DNA of 64,000 nt. Source: CAWFLT01 sp963816795. GTDB taxonomy: Bacteria; Acidobacteriota; Vicinamibacteria; Vicinamibacterales; SCN-69-37. The stretch covers positions 62,001 to 126,000 of the forward strand of contig CAWFLT010000007.1 in the NCBI GenBank assembly GCA_963816795.1. Reading direction: 5' to 3'. The notes under the pieces were generated by a model. That model saw nothing but the letters and a program-made list of their open reading frames with translations. It was not told the origin of the DNA and did no database searches. Position numbers and translations under genes: made by a program. This document shows, piece by piece, positions 54,412 to 64,000 of the stretch (its first letter is position 1; the number at the start of each line of letters is the position of its first letter).

Positions 54412-55587
54412 CTGGTTCATTGGCGGCGCAACCAGGCCGCCGTCACCGTCGCCGCCTTCATCGGCTTCACCGGCTTCACGCTGGTGATGCCCTTCCTGCC
54501 GTTGTACTTCGGCGAGCTCGGAATCACCGATCCGGCCGACGTGGCCGTCTGGTCCGGCGTCAGCCTGGGGATTACGCCGGCGATCACCGCGGCGATGGCA
54601 CCGGTGTGGGCACGGCTGGCCGATCGCGTCGGCCGCAAGCTGATGGTGGTGCGCTCGCTCGTCAGCTTTGTCGTGATCATGTCGCTCATGGCGTTCGTGA
54701 CGGCACCCTGGCAGGTGTTCGTCCTGCGCGCGATCCAGGGTCTCTTCGCCGGGTACGGCGCGATCGCGATGACGATGGCCGCCGAGTCCGCGCCGCCGGA
54801 GCATCTGGCGGCCGCGATCGGGTGGGTGCAGACGGCGCAGCGGCTCGGACCGGCGCTGGGGCCGGCCATCGGCGGTGTGCTGGCGGCGGCGGTGGGACTG
54901 CGCCGCGCCTTCCTGGTGTCGGCGTCGTTCTATGCGATCGCGTTCCTGCTCGTCGTGTTCGTCTATCACGAACGCCGGCGCCGCCCGCACGAGGCACCGG
55001 CCGAGCCCGCGCACGCGTCGTTCGCCTCGCTGCGGCTGGTGCCGCATTTCACGTTGTTCGTCGTCACGGTCTTCGGCCTGCAGTTGGTAGACCGCAGTTT
55101 CGGGCCAGTCTTGCCGTTGTATCTGGTCGAGATCGGCTTGACCGAGCGGCAGGTCCCGTTCTGGAGCGGCATCCTGTTCGCGACGACCGCGGTGGCTGCG
55201 GCCATCGGCAATCAGGCGACGCCATGGATGCTGCGGCAGCGTCCCGCCGCGGCGCTGGTGCCAGAAATGGCCATCGCGGGCGCGGTCGCGGCGTTCGTCT
55301 TCGTCGTCGCGACGCCGCTCGTGGTCCTGCTCGCGATGTCGGTGGTCTTCGGAGTCGCGATGGGCGTGTCGACGACGGCGATCTACGCGGCAGCGACGAA
55401 TGCGGTGCCGGCCGCGTCGCGCGGGGTCGCGTTCGCCTACCTGACGCGTGCGTATCTGGTTGGTCTCGCGGTCAGTCCGGTCGTCGCCGGACTCGTGGGT
55501 GCTCTGAGCATGCGCGCCGTCTTTTTCTGCGATGCGATTGGGCTCGCGCTGCTGGCGTGGGTCGTTCGGCGCAAGTTGGCGTCGTGA
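54382..55587 (+). CDS. MFS transporter
   Basis: 401 residues with twelve membrane helices. Major facilitator signature between helices 2 and 3: WARLADRVGRKLMVVRSL. Other helices: TVAAFIGFTGFTLVMPFLPLY, AIQGLFAGYGAIAMTMAA, AIGGVLAAAVGLRRAFLV, and LVGLAVSPVVAGLVGAL. It resembles drug/sugar efflux members of the DHA group; substrate unknown. ATG at 54382 or 54391 (METTPEVLVHW); both sit in the inverted repeat. It overlaps the tsaC start by one base. Confidence 0.88.
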   Translation: MNQMETTPEVLVHWRRNQAAVTVAAFIGFTGFTLVMPFLPLYFGELGITDPADVAVWSGVSLGITPAITAAMAPVWARLADRVGRKLMVVRSLVSFVVIMSLMAFVTAPWQVFVLRAIQGLFAGYGAIAMTMAAESAPPEHLAAAIGWVQTAQRLGPALGPAIGGVLAAAVGLRRAFLVSASFYAIAFLLVVFVYHERRRRPHEAPAEPAHASFASLRLVPHFTLFVVTVFGLQLVDRSFGPVLPLYLVEIGLTERQVPFWSGILFATTAVAAAIGNQATPWMLRQRPAAALVPEMAIAGAVAAFVFVVATPLVVLLAMSVVFGVAMGVSTTAIYAAATNAVPAASRGVAFAYLTRAYLVGLAVSPVVAGLVGALSMRAVFFCDAIGLALLAWVVRRKLAS

Positions 55588-56216
55588 TGCAGCACCTCCT
55601 GGTCGATCCACTGACGTGTGATGCGCGTGACCTCGCGCCGGCCGTCGACTGGCTGCGCCAGGGCGGCGTCGTCGCGTTTCCTACCGACACGTTCTACGGG
55701 CTGGCTGTCGACCCTTGCTCGGAACCGGCCGTGAGCGCGCTGTTCGAGCTCAAGGGACGGGCGAGCGACGCTGCCCTGCCACTGATCGCCGCGTCGCTCT
55801 CGCAGGTCGAAGCATTTGTGGGGCCGGTCGACGAGTTGACGAGGCGGGTGGTGTCGCGCTGCTGGCCCGGTCCGCTGTCGCTTGTCTTTGCGGCGCCGCC
55901 GCGTGTTTGCGCCACGGTGCATGCCGGGCAGGGCACGCTGGCCCTGCGCGTCCCGGATCATCGTGTGGCGCGGGCGTTGGCGGAGGCGTTCGGCGGCCCG
56001 GTCACCTCCACGAGCGCAAATCCGAGCGGTGCGGCACCCGCCCGTCACGTGTCCGATCTGGACACGGCCCTGGCCGCACGCGTGTTCGTCATCGACGGCG
56101 GGCCGACTGCCGGCGGCGCGCCGTCGACGATTGTCGATGCCCGCGTGACGCCGGCGCGGCTGATTCGTGCCGGGGCCGTGCCCTGGGAGCGCGTGTTAGA
56201 ATCCCTCCGAGCATGA
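55587..56216 (+). CDS. L-threonylcarbamoyladenylate synthase (Sua5/YciO/YrdC family)
   Basis: 209 residues from the ATG at 55587. YrdC-fold with VVAFPTDTFYGLAVDPCSE, the Lys/Arg of ELKGRASDAALPLIA, SRCWPGPLSLVFAAP, and TSTSANPSGAAPARHVSD, ending with a VDARVTPARLIRAGAVPW strand. It makes the threonylcarbamoyl-AMP for t6A37 of ANN-decoding tRNAs. It lacks the extra C-terminal domain of Sua5, so TsaC-like. It overlaps both neighbours (one base with MFS, 4 with hflX). Confidence 0.88.
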   Translation: MQHLLVDPLTCDARDLAPAVDWLRQGGVVAFPTDTFYGLAVDPCSEPAVSALFELKGRASDAALPLIAASLSQVEAFVGPVDELTRRVVSRCWPGPLSLVFAAPPRVCATVHAGQGTLALRVPDHRVARALAEAFGGPVTSTSANPSGAAPARHVSDLDTALAARVFVIDGGPTAGGAPSTIVDARVTPARLIRAGAVPWERVLESLRA

Positions 56217-57502
56217 GCAGACGCGGCGCTCGATCGAATGAGCCGCCCAAGGAACGCGCAGCGATCGTCGGACTGGTCACTCGCACCTCGCGGTCGGTCG
56301 ACCCTGACATCCTTCTCGACGAACTAGCCGGCCTGGCGCGAGCTGCCGGTGCCGACGTCGTCCTGCGCGCGACGCAAGATCGACGTCTCGCCGATGCCGC
56401 GACGTTCATCGGCCGCGGGAAGGCGGAGCTGATCGCCCGTTCCTGCGCCGAGCTGGACGTCGACGTCGTGGTGTTCGACAACGAGCTCACGCCGGCACAG
56501 TCTCGCAACCTCGAAGAGGTCCTCGGCCGGCGTGTGATCGATCGCACGGAGTTGATTCTCGACATCTTCGCGCGCCGGGCGCGTACGCGTGAGGGGCAGC
56601 TTCAGGTCGAGCTGGCGCAGCTCCAGTACCGGCTGCCTCGCCTGGCCGGATCGTCGGAGGCGCTTTCGCGCCTGGGCGGCGGAATCGGAACGCGCGGCCC
56701 TGGCGAAACAAAGTTGGAAACCGACCGGCGTCGCATTCGTCACCGGATCTCGGTGCTCAAAGGGGAGATCGCCGAGGTCGGCCGGCGCCGGGGGTACTTG
56801 CGAACCCGTCGCAAGCGCGCGGACGTGCCGACGGTGGCGCTGGTGGGGTACACCAACGCGGGCAAGACGACGCTGTTCAATCTGCTGACGGGCGCGAACG
56901 CAGTCGCGTCGCATGCGCTGTTCGTGACGCTCGATCCAGTGATGCGGCGAGTGAAGCTCGGCGACGCGCGCCAGGTATTGATCTCGGATACGGTCGGGTT
57001 CATCGATCGGCTGCCGCATCAACTCGTCGCCGCGTTTCGCGCGACGCTCGAGGAAGTGACGGCGGCCGATCTGCTCGTGCATGTCATCGACGCGTCGGTC
57101 GATGACCGCGAGCGGCGCATCAACGCCGTCCGCTCGGTCCTCGCCGAAGTGGGCGCGACGTCGGTGCCGACGATCGACGTCTTCAACAAGATCGACCTGC
57201 TCGACCGTCACGAGCTGGCTGGCCTTCAGGCCGCGCAGCCGGACTCGCTCTTCATCTCGGCCACGACCGCGGCGGGCCGCGCGACCTTGATCTCGGCGAT
57301 GGCCGCACGTCTTTCGATGGATGCCGAACGGCTGCACTTCGACCTCGATCAGGGCCGCGAATCGGACCGCCGCCTGATGGCTGATCTGTATCGTCACGCG
57401 AAGGTCGTGAGCCACGAGCATCGCGGCGAGCGCGTCGAGATCGCGGCGGATGTCCCGCGCCGGTTGATGGGCCGGTTCCGGCGCGCACAGGTGCCGGCAT
57501 GA
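56213..57502 (+). CDS. hflX: GTPase HflX
   Basis: 429 residues from ATG at 56213. N-terminal HflX domain (FIGRGKAELIARSCAELDVD; VIDRTELILDIFARRARTREG; LGGGIGTRGPGETKLETDRR), then the G domain: G1 ALVGYTNAGKTTLFNLL, G3 SDTVGFIDRLPH, G4 FNKIDLLD and G5 SATTAAG. It binds ribosomes and splits stalled or hibernating 70S particles. Clear family assignment. It overlaps the lipoprotein gene by 4 bases (ATGA). Confidence 0.93.
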   Translation: MSRRGARSNEPPKERAAIVGLVTRTSRSVDPDILLDELAGLARAAGADVVLRATQDRRLADAATFIGRGKAELIARSCAELDVDVVVFDNELTPAQSRNLEEVLGRRVIDRTELILDIFARRARTREGQLQVELAQLQYRLPRLAGSSEALSRLGGGIGTRGPGETKLETDRRRIRHRISVLKGEIAEVGRRRGYLRTRRKRADVPTVALVGYTNAGKTTLFNLLTGANAVASHALFVTLDPVMRRVKLGDARQVLISDTVGFIDRLPHQLVAAFRATLEEVTAADLLVHVIDASVDDRERRINAVRSVLAEVGATSVPTIDVFNKIDLLDRHELAGLQAAQPDSLFISATTAAGRATLISAMAARLSMDAERLHFDLDQGRESDRRLMADLYRHAKVVSHEHRGERVEIAADVPRRLMGRFRRAQVPA

Positions 57503-58858
57503 ACCGCCGCCTGGCGGCACTGGCCGCGAGCTTGCTGACGATCGCCGCGCTGGCTGCCTGCGCCAAGGCGCCGCCCGCGGTGCCGCCCGCCAGCGTGGCG
57601 CCGCGCTTCCCGGAGTTCGCGCCGCCGACCGTGCCGGCGACGCTGACCGTACCGCAGGATGTGCGCGACCGCCACGACGTCGCCTGGCGACGGCTCCAGA
57701 CCGGCGATCTGCGTGGCGCGACGCGCGATTTCAACGAGGTCCTGAAGCGCTCGCCGGGCTTCTATCCGGCGGAGACAGGACTCGGCTATGTCCTGGTCGC
57801 CGACAAGGAATACAAGCAGGCGGTCCTGCGGTTCAATGCGGCGCTCGGTACGCGACAACCGCTACCAGCCCGCCTGGCAGGGCCTCGCAGACGCACAGCT
57901 TGGTGCGGGGAACGCGACCGAGGCCGTGGTCGCGCTCGAGCGTCTGGTGGCGCTCGACCCGAAGCGCGAATCGGCCCGGGCACGTCTCGAGCTGTTGCGC
58001 TTCCGGCAGGTGCAGGCCCTGATGGATTCAAGCCGGAAGGAGCGCGCCGCCGGGCGGCTCGACGCCGCCCAGACGATCCTCGAAGAGGCGCTCTCACTCT
58101 CGCCGTCGAGCGCGCTGATTCTGCGCGAGCTCGCGGCGGTGGAGATTGAACGCGGGACGCTCGAGGCCGCCGAGGTCCACGCGCGCCGGGCGGTGCAAGT
58201 CGACCCCAACGACGTCGAGACCTATGTCGTCCTGGGGACGGTGCTCGAGGCGCGGCAGCAGTACAAGGAGGCCGCGGCAGTTTACGCAAAAGCCGCCACG
58301 CTCGATCCGGCCTATCGCCGCAAGAGCACGGAGTTGCGCGAGAAGGCCGATGCGGCCGCAGTTCCCGCCGAGTTCCGCGCCATCCCGACCGCCCCCACGG
58401 TCACCCGGGCGGAGCTCGCGGCCCTGATCGGGACCCGGCTCGGACGGCTGATCGAAGCGGCGCCGAAGCGCGTCGCCGCGGTCGCGACCGATGTCCGCAC
58501 TCACTGGGCCGCGCCGTGGATTCTGCCGGTGACGCAAGCCGGCGTCATGGAGATCCAGCCGAATCACACGTTCCAGCCGGCGGCGCTCGTGCGTCGCGAT
58601 CACCTGGCGCAAGTGGTCGGTCAGTTGTTGGGGCTCGCCGGCGGGAGCCGCGCGGCTGAGGTGGCCAAGTGGAGGGCCGCCCGGCCCAAGTTTGCCGATC
58701 TTTCGACCAGCCACGTGTTCTACAGCGCAGCCGCGCTCGCGGTCTCGGCGGGTGCCATGACGCCCCATGCCGGCGCCCGCTTCGATCCCACCCGCCCGGC
58801 AACCGGGCCGGAAGTCACGGCTGCAATCGCCCGGATCGAGCAAATCGTCGGACGCTGA
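57499..58858 (+). CDS. Lipoprotein with TPR repeats and C-terminal SLH-like domain, one frameshift
   Basis: About 452 residues from ATG at 57499. The signal peptide ends with a lipobox (LLTIAALAAC). TPR units follow: AWRRLQTGDLRGATRDFNEV, then after a shift near 57855 PAWQGLADAQLGAGNATEAV, RKERAAGRLDAAQTILEEAL and VVLGTVLEARQQYKEAAAVY. The C-terminal part (RRDHLAQVVGQLLGLAG; FADLSTSHVFYSAAALAVSAG) looks like S-layer homology motifs. Probably periplasmic, linking cell wall or envelope assembly. Overlaps hflX by 4 bases. Confidence 0.75.
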
Positions 58859-59337
58859 CGCCTCATGTCGGTGCTCACCGCGGCCAATCAGTTGACGCTG
58901 CTGCGCCTGCTGCTGGTGCCGGTGTTCGCGATCTGCATGTTGTACGGCATGCCAGGCTGGGCGCTGGTCACGTTCGCGGTCGCCGGCGTCACCGACATGC
59001 TCGACGGCCTGCTCGCGCGCCGCAGTGGTCCGACGACGCTCGGCGCCTGGCTCGATCCGATGGCCGACAAACTGCTGCTGACGACGATGTTCGTGATGTT
59101 GACGATGCCCAGCGTCGCCACCGTCCAACGGCTGCCGCTGTGGCTGACGGTGCTCGTCATCAGCCGCGACATCGCGATCGTGCTCACGGTCGCGATCGTG
59201 AATCTCGCCGTCGCGCGGCGAACGTTCCGCCCGTCGTTCCTCGGCAAAGCCACTACCGCCACCTACATGGTCACCGGCGTCGGCATGCTGTACGCGAACT
59301 ACTCCGGCACGCCGCTGTTTGTCGTGACGTTGCTGGT

Positions 59338-60591
<1,254 letters not shown>

Positions 60592-60618
60592 AAGGATAGG
60601 TTCGGGAAGCGCCGGCCG

Positions 60619-62052
60619 TCAGGCCACGCGATGGAAGCCCCGCACGAGCGTGAGCCACATGATCTTGAAATCGAGTGCGAGCGACCAGTTCTCGATGTAG
60701 TAGAGGTCGAATTCGATCCGCTTCTCGAGCGAGGTGTTGCCGCGCCAGCCGTTGACCTGCGCCCAGCCGGTAATCCCGGCCTTGACCTTGTGGCGCAGCA
60801 TGTACGACGGAATCTTGTGTTTGAACTGTTGCACGAAGAACGGCCGCTCGGGCCGCGGTCCGACGATCGACATGTCGCCCTTCAGGACGTTCCAGAACTG
60901 CGGCAGCTCGTCGAGGTCGTGGCGGCGCAGCCAGCGGCCCACCGCCGTCGCGCGCGGGTCGTCGTCGCGCGCCCAGATCGGCCCGGTCGTGTCCTCGGCG
61001 TCGGCCGGCATCGATCGAAACTTGTAGACGGTGAAGGCCTTGCCATCGAGGCCCATGCGCTCCTGGGTGTAGAAGGCGGGGCCCGGCGAGCTGCGACGGA
61101 TGAGCAGGGCGACCAGCGCGGCCGGCACGGCGCCGATGAGCAGCACGCCCGCCGACAGGGCGACGTCGACGGCGCGCTTGAGCAGGCTGTTGATCCCGCG
61201 CAGCGGGACGTCGTTGATGCCGATGATCGGCAGCCCGTCCAGATCCTCGAGCCGCGCCCGCAGCGCGATGAACTGCAGCAGGTCCGGCACGACGTGCACG
61301 TTGATGCATTCACGGCTCGAGAACTCGACGACGCCGAGCATCTTCACGTGCTCGTCGATCGGCAGCGCCACGTAGATTTCGTCGATCCGCTCGTGCGCGC
61401 AGATGTCCGGCGTCTGATCGATCGTGCCGAGGACCGGCAGGCCCCGGTAGCCCAGGGCGTCGGTCGAAGCGGCCCGGTCGTCAACGAAGCCGGCGAGCTT
61501 GAAGCCCAGCTCGCTGTGATCGAGGATTCGGTCCGCGACCATGCGTCCCAGATCGCCGGCGCCGACGATCAGCACATGACGCAAGCCGATGCCGGCGCGC
61601 CACCGGCGCCGGAGCAGATCCCGGACGACCTCACGCGAGGTGTACGTGAAGACGACGTTCAGCAGCAGGAACAGCGCGAGCACGCCGCGCGAAATCGGGT
61701 GGTAGTCCTGGAACGACGGGTAATAGGCCTGTGCGTACAACGACAGGACGACGCCGGCGAGCACGGCCAGCAGCGAGCCGACCAGGACGGCGAAGAAATC
61801 ATCGACCCGGGTGCGGCCGCGGCGAAGCCGATAGAGCCCTTGCACCTGGAACGCCAGCGGGATGAGCACCGCGACCACCGGCAGCGCCATGAGGTACTGC
61901 GAGAACGGCGGCTGGGTCTTCGTGATCGGCACCAGTTCGGCGAACGGGCCGCTGAACCGGACGAAGTAGGCGAGGACGAGGGCGAACACCGCCGAGACGG
62001 CGTCGGCGACGAGAAAGCAGACGACGAGCAGCCGGTTATAGCGCCTCAGCAT
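60619..62052 (-). CDS. Exopolysaccharide polyprenyl glycosylphosphotransferase (WcaJ-like)
   Basis: 477 residues. Four N-terminal helices (LLVVCFLVADAVSAVFALVL; LMALPVVAVLIPLAF; GSLLAVLAGVVLSLYA; GVLALFLLLNVVFTY), a Rossmann-like domain (HVLIVGAGDLGRMVADRIL), one more helix (VALSAGVLLIGAVPAALVAL) and the bacterial sugar transferase domain (VYKFRSMPADAED; DELPQFWNVLKGDMSIVGPR; YYIENWSLALDFKIMWLTL). It transfers a sugar 1-phosphate to undecaprenyl phosphate to prime exopolysaccharide units. It overlaps the next glycosyltransferase gene by 7 bases. Confidence 0.92.
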   Translation of the reverse strand: MLRRYNRLLVVCFLVADAVSAVFALVLAYFVRFSGPFAELVPITKTQPPFSQYLMALPVVAVLIPLAFQVQGLYRLRRGRTRVDDFFAVLVGSLLAVLAGVVLSLYAQAYYPSFQDYHPISRGVLALFLLLNVVFTYTSREVVRDLLRRRWRAGIGLRHVLIVGAGDLGRMVADRILDHSELGFKLAGFVDDRAASTDALGYRGLPVLGTIDQTPDICAHERIDEIYVALPIDEHVKMLGVVEFSSRECINVHVVPDLLQFIALRARLEDLDGLPIIGINDVPLRGINSLLKRAVDVALSAGVLLIGAVPAALVALLIRRSSPGPAFYTQERMGLDGKAFTVYKFRSMPADAEDTTGPIWARDDDPRATAVGRWLRRHDLDELPQFWNVLKGDMSIVGPRPERPFFVQQFKHKIPSYMLRHKVKAGITGWAQVNGWRGNTSLEKRIEFDLYYIENWSLALDFKIMWLTLVRGFHRVA

Positions 62053-63195
62053 CCGCGCTCCCCGGCCAGGGTCTCAGCGAGGATGGCTTCGAGCGACGAC
62101 TCGAACCGTTCGCGGCTGAATCGTTCGGCGTGCGCACGAATGGCCACCGCATCCCACGCAGCGCGGCTCGCCTCGGCCATCGCGTCCGCAAAGGCCGCCG
62201 GCGTCGCCTCGTCCACCAGGAGGCCGGTGGTGCGATCGACCACGGTTTCCGTGGCGCCGCCGCGAGCCAGCGCGATGACCGGTCGCCCGCAGGCCATCGC
62301 CTCCACCGGGACGATGCCGAAGTCTTCCTCGCCGGGCAGCAGAATCGCCTGCGCGCGCCGGTAGACGTCGCGCAGGGCTTCGTCGTCAATCTGCCCGACG
62401 AACTCGACGCCGCTGCCGCCGCGCGCGCGCAGCCGTTCGCGGTCCGGTCCGGCGCCGACGATTTTCAGCGGCACGCCGAGCCGATTGGCCGCGTCGATGG
62501 CCACTTCGATGCGCTTGTACGGGACGAGTGCCGACACCACCAGAAAGTACGGGGCGGGGGCATCGTTGTCAGGCGTGAAGAACTGAGTGTCCACTGGCGG
62601 ATACAGAACTGTCGCCCGACGATTATAGTACCGGGCGATCCGGCCGGCAACGTAATGCGAGTTGGCAAGAAAGCGGTCCACCCGGCTGGCGGTGGCGCGA
62701 TCCCACCGTGCCAGCCAGGCCAGGACGGGCCTGGCCACCGCGTTGGCCACGCGGCCCACGCGGTCGACCCCGAAGTAGGCGTCGAACTGGTCCCACGCAT
62801 ACCGCATCGGCGAATGGCAGTAGCACACGTGCACGCGCGCGGCCCGTCGGCACCACGGACTTGGCCGCACAATGGCTCGTCGACACGATCACGTCCGCGT
62901 CGTCCAGATCGAACAGTTCGATCGCCGTCGGAAAGAGCGGGAGATAGTGGCGGTAGAGGCGGCCCGGCTGCGGCAGATGCTGAATGACCGAGGTGCGGAT
63001 CGGACGCGACTCGATCAGCCGCGACACCGATCCTTTGACGTGGACGAGCGTCGCCAGCTCGGCATCGGGCAGCAGGCGGCACAGCGACTCGAGCACCTTC
63101 TCGCCGCCCCGCATGCCGGTGAGCCAGTCGTGCACCAGCACGACACGGCGGCCGGCCAGGTGCGCCGCGAGCGGAGACGCTGCCGGCTCAGGCAT
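62046..63195 (-). CDS. Glycosyltransferase family 4, one frameshift
   Basis: About 380 residues. N-terminal domain: RRVVLVHDWLTGMRGGEKVL, PDAELATLVHV, ADVIVSTSHCAAKSVVP. The frame shifts near 62850, in GCGCGCGTGC, then HVCYCHSPMRYAWDQFD continues. C-terminal domain: SALVPYKRIEVAIDAANRL and the GT4 E-x7-E motif in EEDFGIVPVEAMACGRPVIA. It adds a sugar to a lipid-linked intermediate in the cytoplasm. Overlaps both neighbours in the operon. Acceptor and donor unknown. Confidence 0.87.
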
Positions 63196-64000
63196 GCGCG
63201 GGGGCGCGGGCGATCTCGGCGTAGACCTGACGGACGCGCGCGACGGAGCGATCCCACGAAAACGCCTTGACGCGTTCCAGCCCGCGGCGGCTGAGGTCGG
63301 CCCGCAACTGCGGATCGCCGAGCACCCGCGCCATGGCCGAGGCGATCGCCTCCGGGTCCATCGGATCGATGAGGATGGCGGCGTCGCCCACCACTTCGGG
63401 CAGCGACGACACGTTCGACGTGATGACCGGCGTTCCCGCCGCCATCGCCTCGAGCGGCGGCAGGCCGAATCCCTCGTACAGCGACGGGAACACGAAGACC
63501 GAGGCGAGCCGATAGAGCACCGCGAGGGTGGCCTCCGGCACGAATCCGAGAAAGCGCACGTGCTTGTGCAGCTGAAAGCGATGCACGAGCCGGCGCAGGT
63601 TCGGATACTTCGAGATCTCGTCGCCGATGATCAGCAGCTTGACGTCATCGCCGCCGCGCTGCCGCAGCAGCGAATAGGCCTCGATCAGACGGTCGACGTT
63701 CTTGTGCGGCTTGATGTTGCCGGCGTAGAGAATGAACGGCGACGTCAGGAGAAAGCGCTCGCGAACGCGCGCGACGTCGGCCTCGGTCGGCGGCGCCGCC
63801 AGCCGCTCGATCGAGCGCGTTGTAGATCACTTCCACTTTGCCGGGCGGGACGTTGAGGTAGTAGCAGGATGTCCTGCTTGGACGCTTCGGACACCGTCAG
63901 GATCCGATCGGCGCGGCGCGCCGCCATCGTCATCATCGTGCGGGCGTAGTAGTGCGCCGCCTTGTTCGGAAGGTACTGAGGAAACCGCAGGTGAATGCAG
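63188..64000 (-). CDS. Glycosyltransferase family 4, 5' end outside window, frameshifted
   Basis: The visible C-terminal 265 residues are GT4. From the right edge: CIHLRFPQYLPNKAAHYYAR, RADRILTVSEASKQDIL, then PFILYAGNIKPHKNVDRLI, HVRFLGFVPEATLAVLYRLA and the donor-binding EGFGLPPLEAMAAGTPVITS. The frame changes near 63860 and again near 63810. The start codon lies beyond position 64000. Last gene of the exopolysaccharide cluster in this window; overlaps the previous glycosyltransferase by 8 bases. Confidence 0.85.

Noticed and set aside
53617..55611. Leftward open frame of about 660 codons
   Set aside because: Antisense of the acyl-CoA dehydrogenase and MFS genes; composition is Arg/His/Asp-rich noise.

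Overview
The window looks like chromosomal DNA from a high-GC member of the Acidobacteriota, most likely class Vicinamibacteria (subgroup 6). The clues are family-level: a duplicated MacB/FtsX-type permease (ADOP family) next to a PadR regulator, a VWFA-related acidobacterial protein, a TonB receptor with an N-terminal carboxypeptidase-regulatory-like domain, an ECF sigma factor overlapping a Ser/Thr kinase, and large amounts of intergenic inverted short-word repeats. No rRNA, CRISPR, transposase, phage or plasmid genes were seen. Two tRNAs are present, Glu(TTC) and Lys(TTT).

Layout. 1-3.5 kb: end of a small secreted protein, a secreted amidase, a winged-helix/nucleotidyltransferase pair, and tRNA-Glu with a truncated gene abutting it. 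3.9-7 kb: ADOP permease and its PadR regulator with a perfect operator palindrome. 7-17.8 kb: mostly exported proteins (beta-propeller, RCK ion channel with an odd filter, outer-membrane protein, M48 protease with two secreted neighbours, ankyrin protein). 17.8-23.9 kb: tiny zinc-ribbon and membrane proteins, a Crp/Fnr regulator with its own palindrome, a hybrid histidine kinase, a DUF892 ferritin-like protein, a phosphatase and a zinc peptidase. 24-29 kb: a polytopic membrane protein, an aminotransferase, tRNA-Lys, a GIY-YIG protein and an outer-membrane protein. 29-36 kb: sigma factor/kinase pair, exported deacetylase and MsrA, arginase, exported methyltransferase, receiver protein. 36-43.8 kb: a nuclease-fold-like protein with a histone-like tail, VWFA protein, TonB receptor and an orphan DNA methyltransferase. 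44-51 kb: D,D-carboxypeptidase, glycogen synthase, TrxA/TrxB, NifS-MnmA (tRNA thiolation) and bactofilin. 52-59 kb: a tightly overlapping operon (DUF62 enzyme, acyl-CoA dehydrogenase, MFS, TsaC, HflX, TPR/SLH lipoprotein, PgsA). 59-64 kb: an exopolysaccharide cluster (UDP-sugar decarboxylase, priming sugar transferase, two glycosyltransferases) running off the right edge.

Two properties cut across the window. First, about sixteen genes are split by single-base frameshifts. They are concentrated in a few long genes (ADOP permease, hybrid kinase, Ser/Thr kinase, the 3' half of the TonB receptor), while most neighbours are intact. Consensus errors in the assembly are the simplest explanation, although real decay cannot be excluded. 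Second, gaps between genes, often convergent ones, hold inverted arrays of short words and a GC-rich two-hairpin element with TGACACCC ends. Several of these share a related central core and their ends supply stop codons of neighbouring genes. This repeat system is the most unusual feature seen.
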